Below the pieces are notes generated by a model. The model was not told where the DNA came from and made no database searches. It was given only the letters and a program-made list of their open reading frames with translations. Source: Sphagnum compactum (taxonomy: Eukaryota > Bryophyta > Sphagnopsida > Sphagnales). Taken from it: a stretch of DNA of 64,000 nucleotides. The position numbers and the translations under genes were made by a program. The DNA lies in assembly GCA_965153455.1 (NCBI GenBank), contig OZ234494.1, forward strand, positions 27,643,354 to 27,707,353, written 5' to 3'. This document shows, one piece after another, positions 14,201 to 26,960 of this stretch. Each line of letters opens with the position of its first letter. Position 1 is the stretch's first letter.

Positions 14201-15545
14201 CCTAAGAAAGATTCACATGGTAGTTGAAACCTCTCTAGTCCAATCACACTCAAAGGAACCACTCGCATTATTAAATCCAAAGACTATGTGTCCTTTTGGA
14301 ATCCTTTTGATTTTTTCATAGAAAATAATTTCTGATTTATTTTTTACACCTTGTTATTAAATATGCTTAATAGAGTTTTCCTAATACGTCACATTTGGTG
14401 TTTTAATCATTGTTAAATAAATGTGAAGTTTCAAAAATGTATATATATGTAACTTTGTTTTGAAAAATGATCATAATTTCAATTCATACCAAAATATAAT
14501 GATTAGAGTTAAGTTTCTTGTATTATAATTTACAACTTTGTTTTATATGTCATGTACATTACACCCCGTTTACATGTGCTAAAAGGTTTTTGAAATTGTC
14601 AGATTTTAGAAAATATTTTGAAATTTTTTAATTCTAAATTCCACATCTTTTACATTGTGAATTTTTTTTGAATGTGTAATAAAAAAAAAATTCAAGAAAA
14701 TAATTATCAATTTTTTAATCAAAAGAATCTTCAATTTAGTCTTTTGAAAAGTTATCATTATATGATGAAGATGTCCAAGTTCAAAAGTCATTTACTAAAA
14801 CCAAAACTTGAAATTAAATTAAATTTAATTATTATTTTGAATTTTTCAACACTCATATTAGTCACTTTTAGCACAATTTCCCATGATTATCATGAGTTTC
14901 ACATGATAATACATAAATACATATATAGAATTTGACAATTTTTTTGTAATTTGACATGGTTTTTGGCTCCTAATATTATGATCACACCTTCTATTCCTAA
15001 AGTTACAAACCTTTATTTTTTCCTCCATGTTCCTTTCTTAAAGCCTCCAAGTTCATTTTGTGTTGCCCTAGTTCTCAACTATTGCCATCCAACAATCACA
15101 CTTGAACCTCCATTCCAATCATTCCCACTTCAAGAATTTTAGTTGGAAATTTCTTAGTGAAGTCATTCCCTCATCCACCTTGCCACTTGTTAGTGTTTAG
15201 TTTTCATGTTTTGTTGATTGTTTGGCCATTAGTGATGGATGCATATAATTAATAATGTTGATGATGGTTGTTGTCTATTCCACAATGTTAACACCACATG
15301 ACAATGTTAATTAGTATTGATAAAGCCATATTCATGTTGAGAATGTGAATGTTCACTTTTCATCCCATATTTTTGTCAATAATGCCTATTATTATGCAAC
15401 TCGCCTAGAACTTTTGTTTATTAACATGACAATGTTATTTTTATTAAAATGAAATCATTGTATTCATTTTGACTTTCAAGCTAATAATATTTTTAATCCA
15501 TATTTTAATGTCAAGATTTTCATATTTAACACTAAATACTCACTT
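7767..15545 (+). repeat. Segmental duplication, copy 1 (VPS50 exon 15 to 3' flank)
   Basis: This 7.8-kb stretch recurs in the same orientation at 31425-39190. Identity begins abruptly in the middle of exon 15 at 7767 and fades out near 15545. Copies differ by under 1% across the exons and introns I compared (8041-8640, 10001-10600). They differ by about 3% around 12041-12640 and by roughly 10-12% around 14281-14580. Copy 1 belongs to the complete gene and is presumably the source. Confidence 0.95.
11294..15545. other. VPS50 3' UTR and duplicated AT-rich flank, no gene seen
   Basis: After the VPS50 stop come a probable 3' UTR of moderate GC and then AT-rich sequence. The open frames here (for example about 12969-13371 and 13807-13995) are short, have no recognisable domain and are not kept intact in the second copy. 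I see no RNA gene. Confidence 0.6.
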
Positions 15546-18457
15546 TTAACATGAATAAGGTTTTTTTGTAATTTCAATGTAGATTTGTACTGAAAGCAAA
15601 ACACATTATTAAATGTTAATGTAGTGTGGAGGCTTAGCAAGTGAGTTATTTATAAGTCAAGGAATGGTCATTGCAACTACAATTTTTTCTTGTTACTATG
15701 TAGGTTTTGTATGTCTTAGACCTTACTACATAACATCTATTCTTTCCAGTTGTTTCTTTAAGGTTTTAAACCCAAAATGACACATTTAGCACCCCTAACA
15801 ACTTGAAAGAAGTTCTTTTGTTCTAACTTCTTCTTCTTTTTCACTTGTCAATGTAATTCTTAATTATTGTTCACAAGGTTTACAATTCAATGTTTGACTA
15901 ACACCAAATTTTGTTTATTGACCATCTAATCACCTCTTTCTCCACTCCTACTATGTAACTATTCTATTTGCCACAACTAGCAAACACCCACAAACATGCA
16001 TCTCCCTAACAACCCCCTTATCTACTTACACCACATGGCCACAACCTCCCTCCCCATGCTTTATTTCAACCAAAATGCCATAGTTTCAACTCCAAAAACT
16101 CAAGAATGCAATGTAAGCAAATCTATCTTAGCTAATCCACAAAAACAGTCACAATTGCTTTCACACAATGATTAATTCCTTCTTTCTTTTTCTAACATCT
16201 TCCTACATCCCCCCATACTATTCCTTTAGCCACTTTCTTGCCACTTCTTTTCCCCACTTCTTAGGTCTAATCCATCCTTTACACTATCTTAAAAATTGTA
16301 GTATAAAAAAAAACACAAATGTTATTTTATTATAAACATTAATATGTTATATATTTGTTGTTCCAAAAGCTCCATCATTCTCCACCATTGTCTTATAACT
16401 TTGCCTCCATGTTGTCTTTCAACACCTTTTCTCAAAATGACAAAAGCTCACTCCTCATTTTCAAAAACTCCCATCTTAAACTTTTAGATGAAACTTCCCA
16501 TATCACCTTTCCATGTCTCAACCCTAGTTTGTTCTCATGTCATCTTTCCAAATGTCAACCCCTAATTCTGCTCCCATGTCAACCTCCTAATCTATTGTCA
16601 ATGAAAATATTCAAATTAGATCAAGCTTTCTCGATTATGGTCAAGATCGCCTTATACTTTAGCAAACCATTAACAATATTTGGCACCTAACCAATAAAGT
16701 TCTCCCTTATTCATGTACACCTTTTGATAAGGCTGATTGTCCTTGCCAATAACATAACACAATTTAACTATCAATAGTCCTATCCCAATAGTTGATAGTT
16801 AATTATGTCCTCTCATCAAAATGGAATTACTATGTAGCTATTGTTTGATCTTTTACTTACCCAAACACACACCTATGCTTAACACTTCTTCCTTTTTAAA
16901 AGCCTACTTCTCATTTTCAAAAATCATTTGGCACTAAACATTAATCACTAGTTTAAGGATAGTGGTCAATAATGGTTCCACCTCCTCCACATATAGGAAT
17001 AGCTTGTTCAAAAGTTGAAGGGGAAGGTAATGGGTTCCACCTCATCCAAGGAACATATAGGATAGGTTTGAAAGGGATTCCCTTTCTCAATGTGGAAGGG
17101 GATTTCCTAATGGCTAGGTCCGACATGTCTGTAATGGTATGGGATCAAATGTTTAGGGTATTGGAAGAGATATTGAAAGGTTCCATTTTGTCTCCATCAC
17201 CTTTTTCCAATTGTTTGGTGGGCTCAAGAAATTGTTCAAGCAAAGTGTCCATCTACTCTTGGAAAGATGCAATTTGCCTTTCCCTTTCAATGGTTGTGAA
17301 GATCAATTGCTTAAGGTCTAAGAAAATGGTTTGTGGAAAGAAATTTATTTCAACCCATGTTTATCCATTCCAAATTTAGGTGCAAGTTTGGTTTTCCCCT
17401 TCAATCCCCCCACATCCTTAGTGTTATTTCAGGGGTCAACATAATTTTTTAACATAATTTTTTGGGTTAATCAATAGCCAACCTTTGGGAATTGGCTATG
17501 GGGTTGTCAACACATTAAGTTTTCAAGGATGTAAACATATCAACCATTTTCCACAAGGTATATTGTGCCAATCCTTGTCATGGTAAGGACAATTTAACAC
17601 AAGGTTTTTTGGTTGATGTGGATGGTATTGCCAATGATAAGATGGTGCTATTCTTTTAAAAATTATTTTGAAAGTTGGTTTCCATTGAATTTTTATTTAA
17701 AAAAGGAGAAATGTGTTCAATAACTTACAAATTCCTCTCGTGGAAGATATCATCACTATAAGCACCCCATGTGGTAAAGTTGTTTCCTCCTAGTTGAAAA
17801 TTGCACCTTTTCACATTATTACTTGTTAAAAGGCCTGGTCCAAAACGCACCTAGTTGCCTTAGCAACTAAGGCAACTTGAAGGTTCTATTCATCCATGGT
17901 TTGGGCCTTCAATATTATGAAAACACCAAACATCTTTGTAGTCAAATTTCCCCCCCCTTCATTGTTTTTCCATTGAGGTGATTTCAAACATGATTGAAAC
18001 TTGCTCAAGTAGTTATAGTTGCATAGGTTGTGGGAATTGTTGTCAAAATGTGCTCCTATTTCTCCCCAATCTTATTTGAATATTGGGTTGAGATTTGCTC
18101 CTTGAACATTGGACTTAAACCCCTTGTCTTCATTTTTTGTCAAGAAATAATGTTCAACATGGGCATAGGAGCTTGTTAACCCCCTTTCCTTCTTTGTTGG
18201 AATGACCACAAATAGGAAAATAAAATGCCAAAGTTTGTTAACCACCTTTCCCATCTCTTTCTATTGTGACAACTGAAATATGAACACCAAAGTTTGCTTG
18301 CAATGTGCAGAATCAAGTTGAATTTTTGTGATAGCGAGCTTGAACCCCACCCCCCTTCTCCACACCATGGTGATCCAAAGTGAAATGTTCACAGATCCAA
18401 TATGGAAACCAATTTGATGCAAGGTTCCAACTTACATCAAATTGTTGGGTCTCAAAA
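15546..18457. other. AT-rich intergenic, no gene seen
   Basis: AT-rich sequence with short random open frames. The longest (16972-17379, +) matches no family I know and has no splice or codon pattern supporting it. A short perfect hairpin at 17853-17877 is listed separately. Confidence 0.5.
17853..17877. repeat. Perfect 11-bp inverted repeat, 3-nt loop
   Basis: AGTTGCCTTAG is followed by CAA and its exact reverse complement, giving a compact hairpin. There is no T-tract or gene context that explains it. It may be a chance palindrome or the end of a decayed element. Confidence 0.8.
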
Positions 18458-19790
18458 TCACTTGATTGTCCAACCATGACTAACAAAGTCCCTTAACATA
18501 GAAAGCATTTCCAAGGATGATGTATGAGCTTGATCATCACCAAACTTTTGCAAATCAAAATTTTTGTAGTTTTTTACCAAATGTCTTGCACTAGTTGAGA
18601 ATCATCATAGCATGACAAGTGTCATCCCTCTTCAACAAATATACTTACTTTGGTGAGGATTTCAAGTGTTAAATCCATAGAATCTTCAACCCCGCAAGGC
18701 ATTCCCAATTTCAAATCAACAAGTAAGTTGTTGAATGGGAGATTGATTAATTGGTTGTTGCAAAATCTCATTGTCCAAAACATTAGGATCTTGAATAGCC
18801 TCTTCTTTTGATTGACATGCATTTTGTTGCAAATTCAACATGGAATCTACAACATGAAAACTATCATTCAAATAGTTCATGGCAACATATAAGAATTCTA
18901 GTTTGATTTTCACAATTAGATTTTACACTTTTAGATGACAACATAACAATGTGTTCACATGCATACCTTAGTTTAAATAAAAGATTGTGGCAATCAAGTG
19001 AAAACCAAAAATTTAAAGAAAGTTAACGAGCACATAATCTTGCTATGTACATGTTTGTAAATTCATTAATTGAGGTCTCTAGTAATATGATTTACCTGTA
19101 ACACCAAGATCAGGTGTAAATGTTGGAATCTTTTTGTGTTGAACACCATGATGGATTGTCAAATCACCAACATCCATAAAACGTCTTTCAACGTCCACAA
19201 CTTCTTGGGATTGATTGTTAAAAGACACTTGTAATGGTTGTTCTCTGAGTAATTCACTAACAAATTCATCAAATCCAGCACTTGTTGCATCATCGTTTGG
19301 CATTTTGGAAGGACACATTATTGACCAAGCTTGGAGGCCTTTTGCACGTTCTAAAACCAAGCTCTTTATTTGTTTATGTGAAAAATTGTTGGAAATTAGT
19401 GAAAGGGAGGTGTAATGACATGAATGCAAGTTGAAGCCATGTTGTCCTATGATGCCAAGCAAAAACTTGGCCACATCGCGGATTAAAGCAACTTGCATTT
19501 CCGTTTTTTTTTCTTGAAATATAGATTCTCACACCATTCAAAGACACACATGGTTCATATTTAATTTGGCCATTTTTTCAGACCTTTTTGCGAACTCCTT
19601 TACAATTGCATAATTGTTGAAGATGGAAGTAAGCCCCCGATCTTAGTTCTATGCAAACATATGTGGCACGAAACGCCCATGCACCATCCTTGTCCTTGTT
19701 GAAAAGGTCTTTCTCAACCTCCAAAGCACATGGATGATCTTCCATTTTTTGTTCATCAAGTAATTTCATCTAGGTATGATCTATCACCCC
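18458..19790 (-). pseudogene. AP2-like gene, decayed copy
   Basis: Two exons on the minus strand are homologous to the open copy at 30143-31397. Exon 1 runs about 19790 to 19096 and ends at a good GT donor. Exon 2 runs about 18846 to 18458 after a TGTTGTAG acceptor. The segment CATYVCIEL of the open copy is RATYVCIEL here, and the GVRKK core is kept. The codon four residues after GVRKK's second Lys is TGA, and an A-run around 19500-19515 adds a frame shift. It is therefore a pseudogene unless the sequence has errors. The later parts (NDDATSAGFDEFVSELLRE, LEIGMPCG-like block) remain easy to align. Confidence 0.75.
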
Positions 19791-19913
19791 CCAAATCACA
19801 TTGAAGCATTTCCAATGCCAAAATTTTCACCTTAGCTTCTTGTCGAAAAGCATGAAAATTGCATGGGTCAAGGAGACGTGCATTGAACAAATCAACAATA
19901 ACACCTTGATAAT

Positions 19914-20441
19914 TTTGCAAAGCCTTTATACCTTTATCAACTCTTTTTGTTCTACCTATATGTAGCCGAGAAAGCTATATTAAAAATGAACAGTGCTAAA
20001 ATCATTTGCTTTCTGAGATTTACAATAGCCAATGTTTGACCAAATTTTAAGAAAATATTTCCAGACTTTTATGTATAGGCTAGTTCAAGTAGGCAGCCAA
20101 AAGTGTAGATGTTTAACAACTTTTATTTTGAAATTTAGCTTGTAGCCAAAGTTGGCTAAATCTTCTTGTGGATCATCCCCATTTTGGCTATAACACAAAA
20201 TTGACCAAAAAAGCATTGATCCTTACTTGGTTAGGAATTTTTTTGAAGTCTACTTACCTTACTTGGCTGAGATTTTTTTGAAATTTTATACTCAATTTTT
20301 ATCTGGCTACTTTTTCCTTTTCTCTTGGAACTCTAGCCAAATTTGGCTAAGTCCTCTTGTGAATGATTGCCAGTCCACCTCCTCACAAAATTGGATACCT
20401 TTCTCGGCTAAACTCAAGTGTAGAATCTGTTCTTATCAGTT
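19914..20441 (+). repeat. Direct repeat pair A, copy 1 (about 530 bp)
   Basis: It shares a long, slightly diverged sequence with 21322-22063 in the same orientation, 1.4 kb apart. Both contain a TAGCCAAATTTGGCTA palindrome (near 20333 here) and several 'tagccaaa/ttggcta' variants. No coding content is recognised. It may be part of an old non-autonomous element; I did not find terminal features or target-site duplications. Confidence 0.85.
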
Positions 20442-20465
20442 TAGCTCATTGAACCTCAAGAAGTT

Positions 20466-20665
20466 AACCTCCCTCACAAAATTGGAACAAAAGAACCCTG
20501 CCCCCCCAACAATGGTTTTATATATGTGAAGGGATGAGACCGAATCAATGCAATAAAACAAGGTCTTCACGCCATCTATAGAGTGTTTTTTTTTTTTAAT
20601 AAATAAAAATAAACTTGGGAACCAAAAAAGGATTCTACGCCATTGCAAAAATAGAAAAATAACAA
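20466..20665 (+). repeat. Dispersed repeat B, copy 1
   Basis: About 200 bp that recurs, diverged, at 27747-27985 in the same orientation. Shared blocks include CCTCACAAAATTGGAA near the start, GGTTTTATATATGTGAA, and ATTGCAAAAATAGAAAAATA near the end. The later copy carries extra AT-rich sequence in the middle. Non-coding repeat of unknown class. Confidence 0.85.
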
Positions 20666-21321
20666 GGGGGTGTGTCACATTGTGGCCTTGCCATTTACAT
20701 TAAAACTCATCTGAAGGCAAAAGAAGAATTCCTGAAACTCAAATATTTGACCATGCAAAAAATATAATCCTCTAAAAGAAACCCAAATCCTTCAAGATAT
20801 TGTAACTCTATAACTAAATCTCAAGTTTCAACACAAGCCCAAAATGTCATCTTTCAAAAATCCTCATATCAAAATAGACCAATAAACTAGGGCCCAAAAT
20901 CCATAAAGCCACTCTACTCTATAACGAATCTAAACATAATATAATGTTTGGAGATTTTGGTAAATAACTTGCAATGGTAAATAACTTGGAAAAAAACTCT
21001 TATCATATGCTCTTGGAATCCCTTTACATTTTATATATAGTTTTTCGTTATATATAATTTGTGAATACATCTTTGATGCTATTGATTGATTTGATTGCAT
21101 TTTGTTAAATTTTTGATAGGATGTTTGAAATCTCATGCGTTCATGTTTGCAATGCCAATTGCATAATTGTCTTTTCCTTCACCATACTTGTGTAAATATA
21201 TTTTGTTGTACATTCACCAACTTATAAGTTATACTTACATTGTATGTATAGGGTAAATGTTGAAATATTTATTGTTATCATGGAAACAGAGTCAATGTTC
21301 ATCATTTACCCAAATTGATAA
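20666..21321. other. AT-rich spacer between repeat copies
   Basis: I see no gene, RNA or structured repeat in this stretch. It separates the two copies of direct repeat A. Confidence 0.5.
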
Positions 21322-22063
21322 TTTTGCAAAGCCTTTATACCTTAATCAACTATTTTTCTTCTACCTATATGCAGCCGCAAAGTGATATGGAAAATGAAAC
21401 ATGCTAAAATCATTTGCTTTTTGATATTTTCAATAGCCAATATTTGACCAAATTTTAAGAAAGGTTTCCAGATTTTTATGTATGGTTCAAGTAGGCAGCC
21501 AAAAATATGGATGTTTACAAACTTTTATTTTGAAATTTAGCTTGTAGCCAAAGTTGGCTAAATCTTCTTGTGGATGATCCCCACTTTGGCTATAACTCAA
21601 AATTGACCAAAAAATCATTGATCCTTACTTGGTTTGGAAATTTTTTGAAGTCTACTTACCTTTACTTGGCTGAGATTTTTTTGAAATTTTGTACTTAATT
21701 TTTATCTGGCTCATATATTAAAACGGATACACTCACCCCCAACCAGGGCTTTTTCAGGTGGCAAATTTTTGCCACTTGGTGACAAAAAAGAGCAAGGCCT
21801 GCAAATTGTCAAAGACTTTTTGAGGGAATAAAAGGGCCTTAAGTTGTCATATTTCAAGGGGGGGGGGGGGAGAGAGAAGTTGAACTCACCATATTAGACC
21901 ATACATTCTTGTAGGGGGGTGTGAATATTTTTTTCCTTTTCTCTTGGAATTCTAGCCAAATTTGGCTAAGTCCTCTTGTGAATGATTGCCAGTCCACCTT
22001 CCTCACAAAATTGAGTGCCTTTCTCGGCTAAAATTAAGTGTCAAGTCTCTTCTTATCAGTTTA
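21322..22063 (+). repeat. Direct repeat pair A, copy 2, with about 215-bp insertion
   Basis: Homologous to 19914-20441 but interrupted between about 21711 and 21932 by sequence absent from copy 1. The inserted block includes a G-run at about 21861-21872. The flanking repeat sequence resumes cleanly, so the insertion is younger than the repeat duplication. The ends of the insert show only weak inverted similarity, so a MITE is possible but not shown. Confidence 0.8.
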
Positions 22064-23555
22064 ATATATGACATAAGTTCACCCATGAAATTGAAAATGG
22101 GACATCAAAAAGGTTGGAACTAGTAATAGCAAACCACCTCGACCAATTGTTATGATGGGCCAATGAGAAAACACTAAGCACCAGTCAAATTATATTAATT
22201 ACTCTCATGTGTACAGGTGCACAGTGTTGCTGTGCCTTGTACTAGGCACCGCAAACTGTGCAATTATGCTGAGCCAAAACTACTTTCCTGACCCAAACGC
22301 TTACATTCAGGGTTTTGGCCCATCATTGGTGCAGTTTGTATTATATTACAATTTGTATTTTGATGTGATGATCCATTGGGGTTTAGGTGTGGGGATTAAT
22401 TGTTTTCCAATTGCTCATATGATCTGGAAGAACTTCCTGGAGATTGTACACAGCGTATGATCAGCAGTATTTCCTTTATGAATTTGGAACATACAGCTAC
22501 ATACATGTTGTGCACAAGTTGTGTGAGATGCCAGAGTCTTAATCTATGGGTTGGGGGAGGTGCCGTCTAAAGCTATATCCAACAATCTACAGTACCCAAC
22601 AGTTGTTAGACTCAACTTGCTTTCAATGTTTTCAAATCCTACACTCCTGCCTTGTGAGTTATTAATATCAGCTTCAAAGCCGACTTTTCATCTGACATGG
22701 GCCGATTTTTCCAACTACCGCATGGTCGCAAGGGAAATCTCACACCCACACCAACCCCCCTACAGTTCCCAATCATCCAACTCTGCATTAAGGAGGTTGG
22801 TCAACAATGTCAGTTTGTCAGTCTTGAAAAAAAACTCCATTTTCTTTGGAGTGTTCACTCCATTTTGTCCGTTTGCTTCAACAAACAATAAAATAAAATA
22901 ATAAATAATAAAATAAGAACAAACAAACATCAAATTGAGTGTGCCTTGAACACTTTAGCCCTGAAAAGACAGGAAATTGAAACCCAACATGCCAATCAAA
23001 AGAGATCACCATTTTGTGGTTTAATACTTCTATTTTCCCACCACAAGGTCTAGTCCAAGATTATATGAAGTGGAGTCTTTTTTTCCTATGTGAATCCAGG
23101 ATATGCCCATTTTAGTTTTTCTCACACGATGTAAGCAGTATGCAAACAATGTTGGGCAGGTATCAAAAATTCCCCCAGATATCACCTGGGCAACATCCGG
23201 GTATCCCAATCTGAACCTGTCTGGGCATCAGCCTGGGTGATACTCATTGTGATACCTTGATCACCAGTTCTCACTTGCATGAGAACTGGCAATGTTGAGA
23301 GCCAGTCATAACATGAATAGTTTCAATGTTGAGAACCGGGGTTTTTTTTTGGGTCTAAGTCCTGTTCTCAGGGTCAGGCCTGGGTCTAGATACTAGGTGT
23401 CTTAGTAGAGGATCCAAAGCCATGAGCCAGAGTACGTAGAAATGTTTAGGGTTTTGGGTTCTTAGCTGCACCACGGCTCCCTACCCTAAGATAAAAGGGA
23501 GCGCCAAGAATTTTTGTGTTTAATTTGCATTGTTTGTGGTTTTGCAAGAGCTCTT
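22064..23555. other. Intergenic, no gene seen
   Basis: No recognisable gene. Open frames such as 22209-22460 (+) and 22551-22901 (+) have no family resemblance. A 10-bp stem hairpin (23264-23289) lies near the right end. Confidence 0.45.
23264..23289. repeat. 10-bp stem hairpin with GAGAACTGG motif
   Basis: CCAGTTCTCA, a 6-nt loop and TGAGAACTGG form a perfect inverted repeat. Related GAGAACCGG words recur at about 23332 and at about 27028-27090, on either side of the hAT relic. They could be subterminal motifs of that element; this is inference. Confidence 0.6.
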
Positions 23556-23559
23556 TTCT

Positions 23560-24110
23560 TTTTTGTTGTTCTCTTGATTTCACACTTAAGATTTAGTTTT
23601 TTAGTTCTTGCAGCTTCGATGCTTGTTACTACTTTGTTGTTTATTGCTTTGTCACTTGTTTATTGTTTAGTCACTTGCTTATTGCTTTGTCACTTGTCAC
23701 TTGCTACTGCTTTGTTGTTTGTCGCTTGTCACTTACTACTGCTTTGTTGTTTGTCGCTTGTTCCTTACTATTTCACTACTTACTACTTGTTGCTCCATCA
23801 CTTTTTGCTTGTTGTTTCATCGCTTACTACTTGCAGCTAAGTCATTTGCTATTTCCCCATTTCGTCGCTTGTTGCTTCATTGTTTTGTTGCTTACTACTT
23901 CACCACTTATTGCTTCATTGCTTTGCTGATGCTTATTTCAATGGTTATGCATGTCATTTTGTTGCTTGTTGTTTACTCCTTACATTTGCTACTTTGGCGC
24001 TTGTTGTTATTACATCACCGCCATTATTTTTTAGGACCAACTGCCCACCCCCCCTATCCCTTTGTTGTTGCTTTGTTGCTTCCTTTGTTGCTTGACTTGT
24101 AGTTGATGCT
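23560..24110 (+). repeat. Low-complexity pyrimidine/Leu-rich repeat tract
   Basis: Degenerate tandem units built from words like CTTGTTGCTT, TTGTCACTTGC and TTACTACTT run for about 500 bp. The overlapping open frames in all three forward frames (rich in Leu, Cys, Ser) are products of this composition and not genes. Confidence 0.8.
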
Positions 24111-25019
24111 TCCACCCATGATTTGGGTGTGCATGTGCAAGTGGTAAAGGGTGGAACATTCGAACCAACCAACTCCATTTTTTTGGTGGGGGTTTTTTTT
24201 ATTTTCTTTTTTTGTTTATTTCCAAACTAGTTTTTTGTTTTTTTTTAAAGTTTGCAACTATTCAATTAGATGTTTAAAATCTTGTATGTTTGTGTTGTAA
24301 GAACTTTGCATATTGTACAACATTGGTGCAGTTGATCATTGTTTTTTTAAATACCATAACCAAAATCGAACATCTCCTTTTTTTTCCAAACAATTCCTTT
24401 TTTGCATGATGTTGAGAAAAAAAAAAAGAGTTAAAATTTGTATTAAATTTCTAAACCCTGAACCCTGAACCTTTTACTTTAAACCTCTTGTTTGTAAATG
24501 TTTTTTTTTGTGCTTTGAATTTGTTCATAAATGTTTGCTCACCTTTCGAAGAAGTGGTATTGTTTCAATTTATTTCCATTTATTTGGTAAAATCTAGAAA
24601 ACAAAATTCAATTTTTCTTATACTATATTATGAAATTGCCAATCGATTAGTCATTTGAGAATGAAAATAGAATTAGTGTAAATAAGACATGTGAAGTCTT
24701 CATAAATGATGTAATAATGGAAGAAACATGTGATAAGAACCCAACTATGCAAACAAAAATAAGTAGAAATCCAAAAGGTGAAAATGAACAATTAGTGCAA
24801 AATAACATTAAAAAATTACATGTGCAAAGGAAAGCCTAGAAACCCCATAGAAGAAGTTCATTATGTTGGTCTTTTTATTGTGTTAATGATAATACAAATG
24901 TTGATCTTAATAATATCCACGAATTATGAGTTGTGTACTTTGTCACAATAATCTAATAAGTGCCACAAATCCAAGAACATAATTTTAAAAAGGAGTAATC
25001 TCATATTATAAAACCAATG
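24111..25019. other. AT-rich intergenic, no gene seen
   Basis: AT-rich with T and A runs. It could include the eroded N-terminal part of the hAT relic that follows, but I cannot align it to anything. Confidence 0.45.
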
Positions 25020-26960
25020 GAATAACATCTTTAAAAAAATATGTTGATGCAGATCATGGTCAAATTGCCAAGATATTTGAGGAGGAAATGAACAATTTGT
25101 CGACAAGAAAAAAATAAAGACAACCAACAAAGAAGAGGGCAAATGTGTTTGGAAATTTTATCTCCAAAGTTTTTGTTATAAAAGATTCTTTCGAAAAAGA
25201 TGATATGTAGCAAAAAGAATTTTTAGAAGATCAAGGTCTTTTTATTATGAAAAATAACTTGTTTATTCAATTTGTGGAAAATGTCTAGCTACAAGTTTAG
25301 CTTTGCACCTGTGTTCAAAAATTAATTTTCTTTCTAAAAAGCAATTCTCACAAGATATATTACCAAGTTTAGTGGAGAAAACAAAAAATCTTTATGTTCT
25401 TTGTACATTAACATAATGTTATTTTGCAATTGCTAGCTTTGATCTTTAGATGTCCAAAGGGGCATATGATGTGTTTGCATTGGTTATTAAATTTTTAGGA
25501 AGTGATTGGCAACTTAAATATGTTATAATTAGCCTATTTGAAGCGACAATTACTACAAGACAAGCATTAGCTTGAAATTTGATAAAATTATTGAACAAGT
25601 ATGTTTTGAGAAGAAAGATCATTGTTTATGTCAAAGATGAAGGATCGAATTTCAATGCAATGATTAATGCATTGACATTTATTGTTAGTTGTGAATGTTT
25701 TGGTTTGGAGGAAATTTTTCAAGGGAACTGTTAAATTGGTCATGTTTTTTCAAGGCATGCCAACATGGTTCAACAAATGAAAAAGTATGTAGAAATTTCA
25801 AATGTGTCTCTATTAAGTCTATATAAATAGATTTACAAAAGTGCATTACTTAGCCAAAAAAATCCGAGAAAGGTAGGAAAGAATGGGAGAAAGTTTGTGT
25901 TGAAGCTAAATAATGCCCAAAAAATTGAACACATTAATGAAAACAAGGTATTGTTTATTACTTATCCTAAATAATTTTTTCAGTTCATCTTGCCTTTTTG
26001 ATATTTCAAAATCTAATTTGGTACTAATATTCTTGTTATTGTTTTGCAAGCTTGCTAATAAAATAATAATGTTTCAAGAGGCATTGTAGTTTTGAGTTGC
26101 TATTGTGCTTTGTTACAACAAATAGACTGTTATGAAAGTTACTAGATGAATGCCACCTCTTCTAACATGGCAAATTTCTCAAATAATTGTGGACTATCTT
26201 TCTCCCATTGTCATTGCCTGTGTTGTAAACCAATCTCATGGACATTAACTACTTACTGATGTTTTAAATTCTTCAATTTCCTTGAGTTTGAAACTAAAAG
26301 AAGATAGTGCACCTTTGGCTTCTTTTGAATAGAAGATGAACTTGGTCTTGCTGAAGAGTTAGCTCTTTTAGCCTCGAACATTAGAAAGGAGGTTTGTGGT
26401 GTACTAGATTTTTTCCTTTCATTCCTAAAAGCATATGAGGAAAAAAACAACACACAACATGGTTTTTGTAATATTTGATCCTAGATTTAAAAGTCTTCAT
26501 ATAATGTTTTCATTTGTTGGAAGAGACCACTAAGGAGTGTTGTTGTGCAAAAATATGACAAGAAATCTTTATATCCTATGTTGGCAAAATGTTATGAACA
26601 CTTGCATCCTTTTGTGAAAAGTTATACTGATAAGGGTATTTCTTATGAGGACTGCAACTTGGACATCTTCGAGCAAATTGTAAATACAAGTGAATTAGCA
26701 CAAAAACTTGTGAAAAGGGAGTTGTTACTTTTCAAACGTTACCAACTAGATATAAAAGAAATCAATTGTCCACTTCTTTGGTGGAAGAAATATGAAGCAA
26801 TGTTTTCTACTATTGGTTTTTTTACTTGACAAATTTTTAAGATTGTTGATTCACAAATTGAAACAGAAAGAATATTTTCTTTAGCTACTAACCTTAGGAA
26901 ATATATGTTGCAAATTGAAAATCTAGACAAGTTAATGTTTATGAGCTTTAAGTAAAATGA
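25020..26960 (+). pseudogene. hAT-family DNA transposase, decayed
   Basis: Reading across frames gives blocks typical of plant hAT transposases, in order: KKYVDADHGQIAKIFEEEMN and KRANVFGNFISKVF near 25040-25190; IASFDL-stop-MSKGAYDVFALV near 25430-25490; VKDEGSN near 25640; FVIFDPRFKSL near 26467-26500; YDKKSLYPMLAKCYEHLHPF near 26554-26615; and the C-terminal dimerisation segment CPLLWWKKYEAMFSTIGFF near 26770-26825, then IETERIFSLATNLRKY after a stop. Many in-frame stops and frame changes make it inactive, including TAG where Trp is expected at about 25447. Element ends and target-site duplications were not found. Confidence 0.85.

Noticed and set aside
16972-17379. 135-codon forward frame
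   Set aside because: No family resemblance, no splice context and no copy elsewhere in the window.
23514-24102. Several Leu/Cys-rich frames resembling membrane proteins
   Set aside because: They come from a degenerate low-complexity tract read in all three frames.
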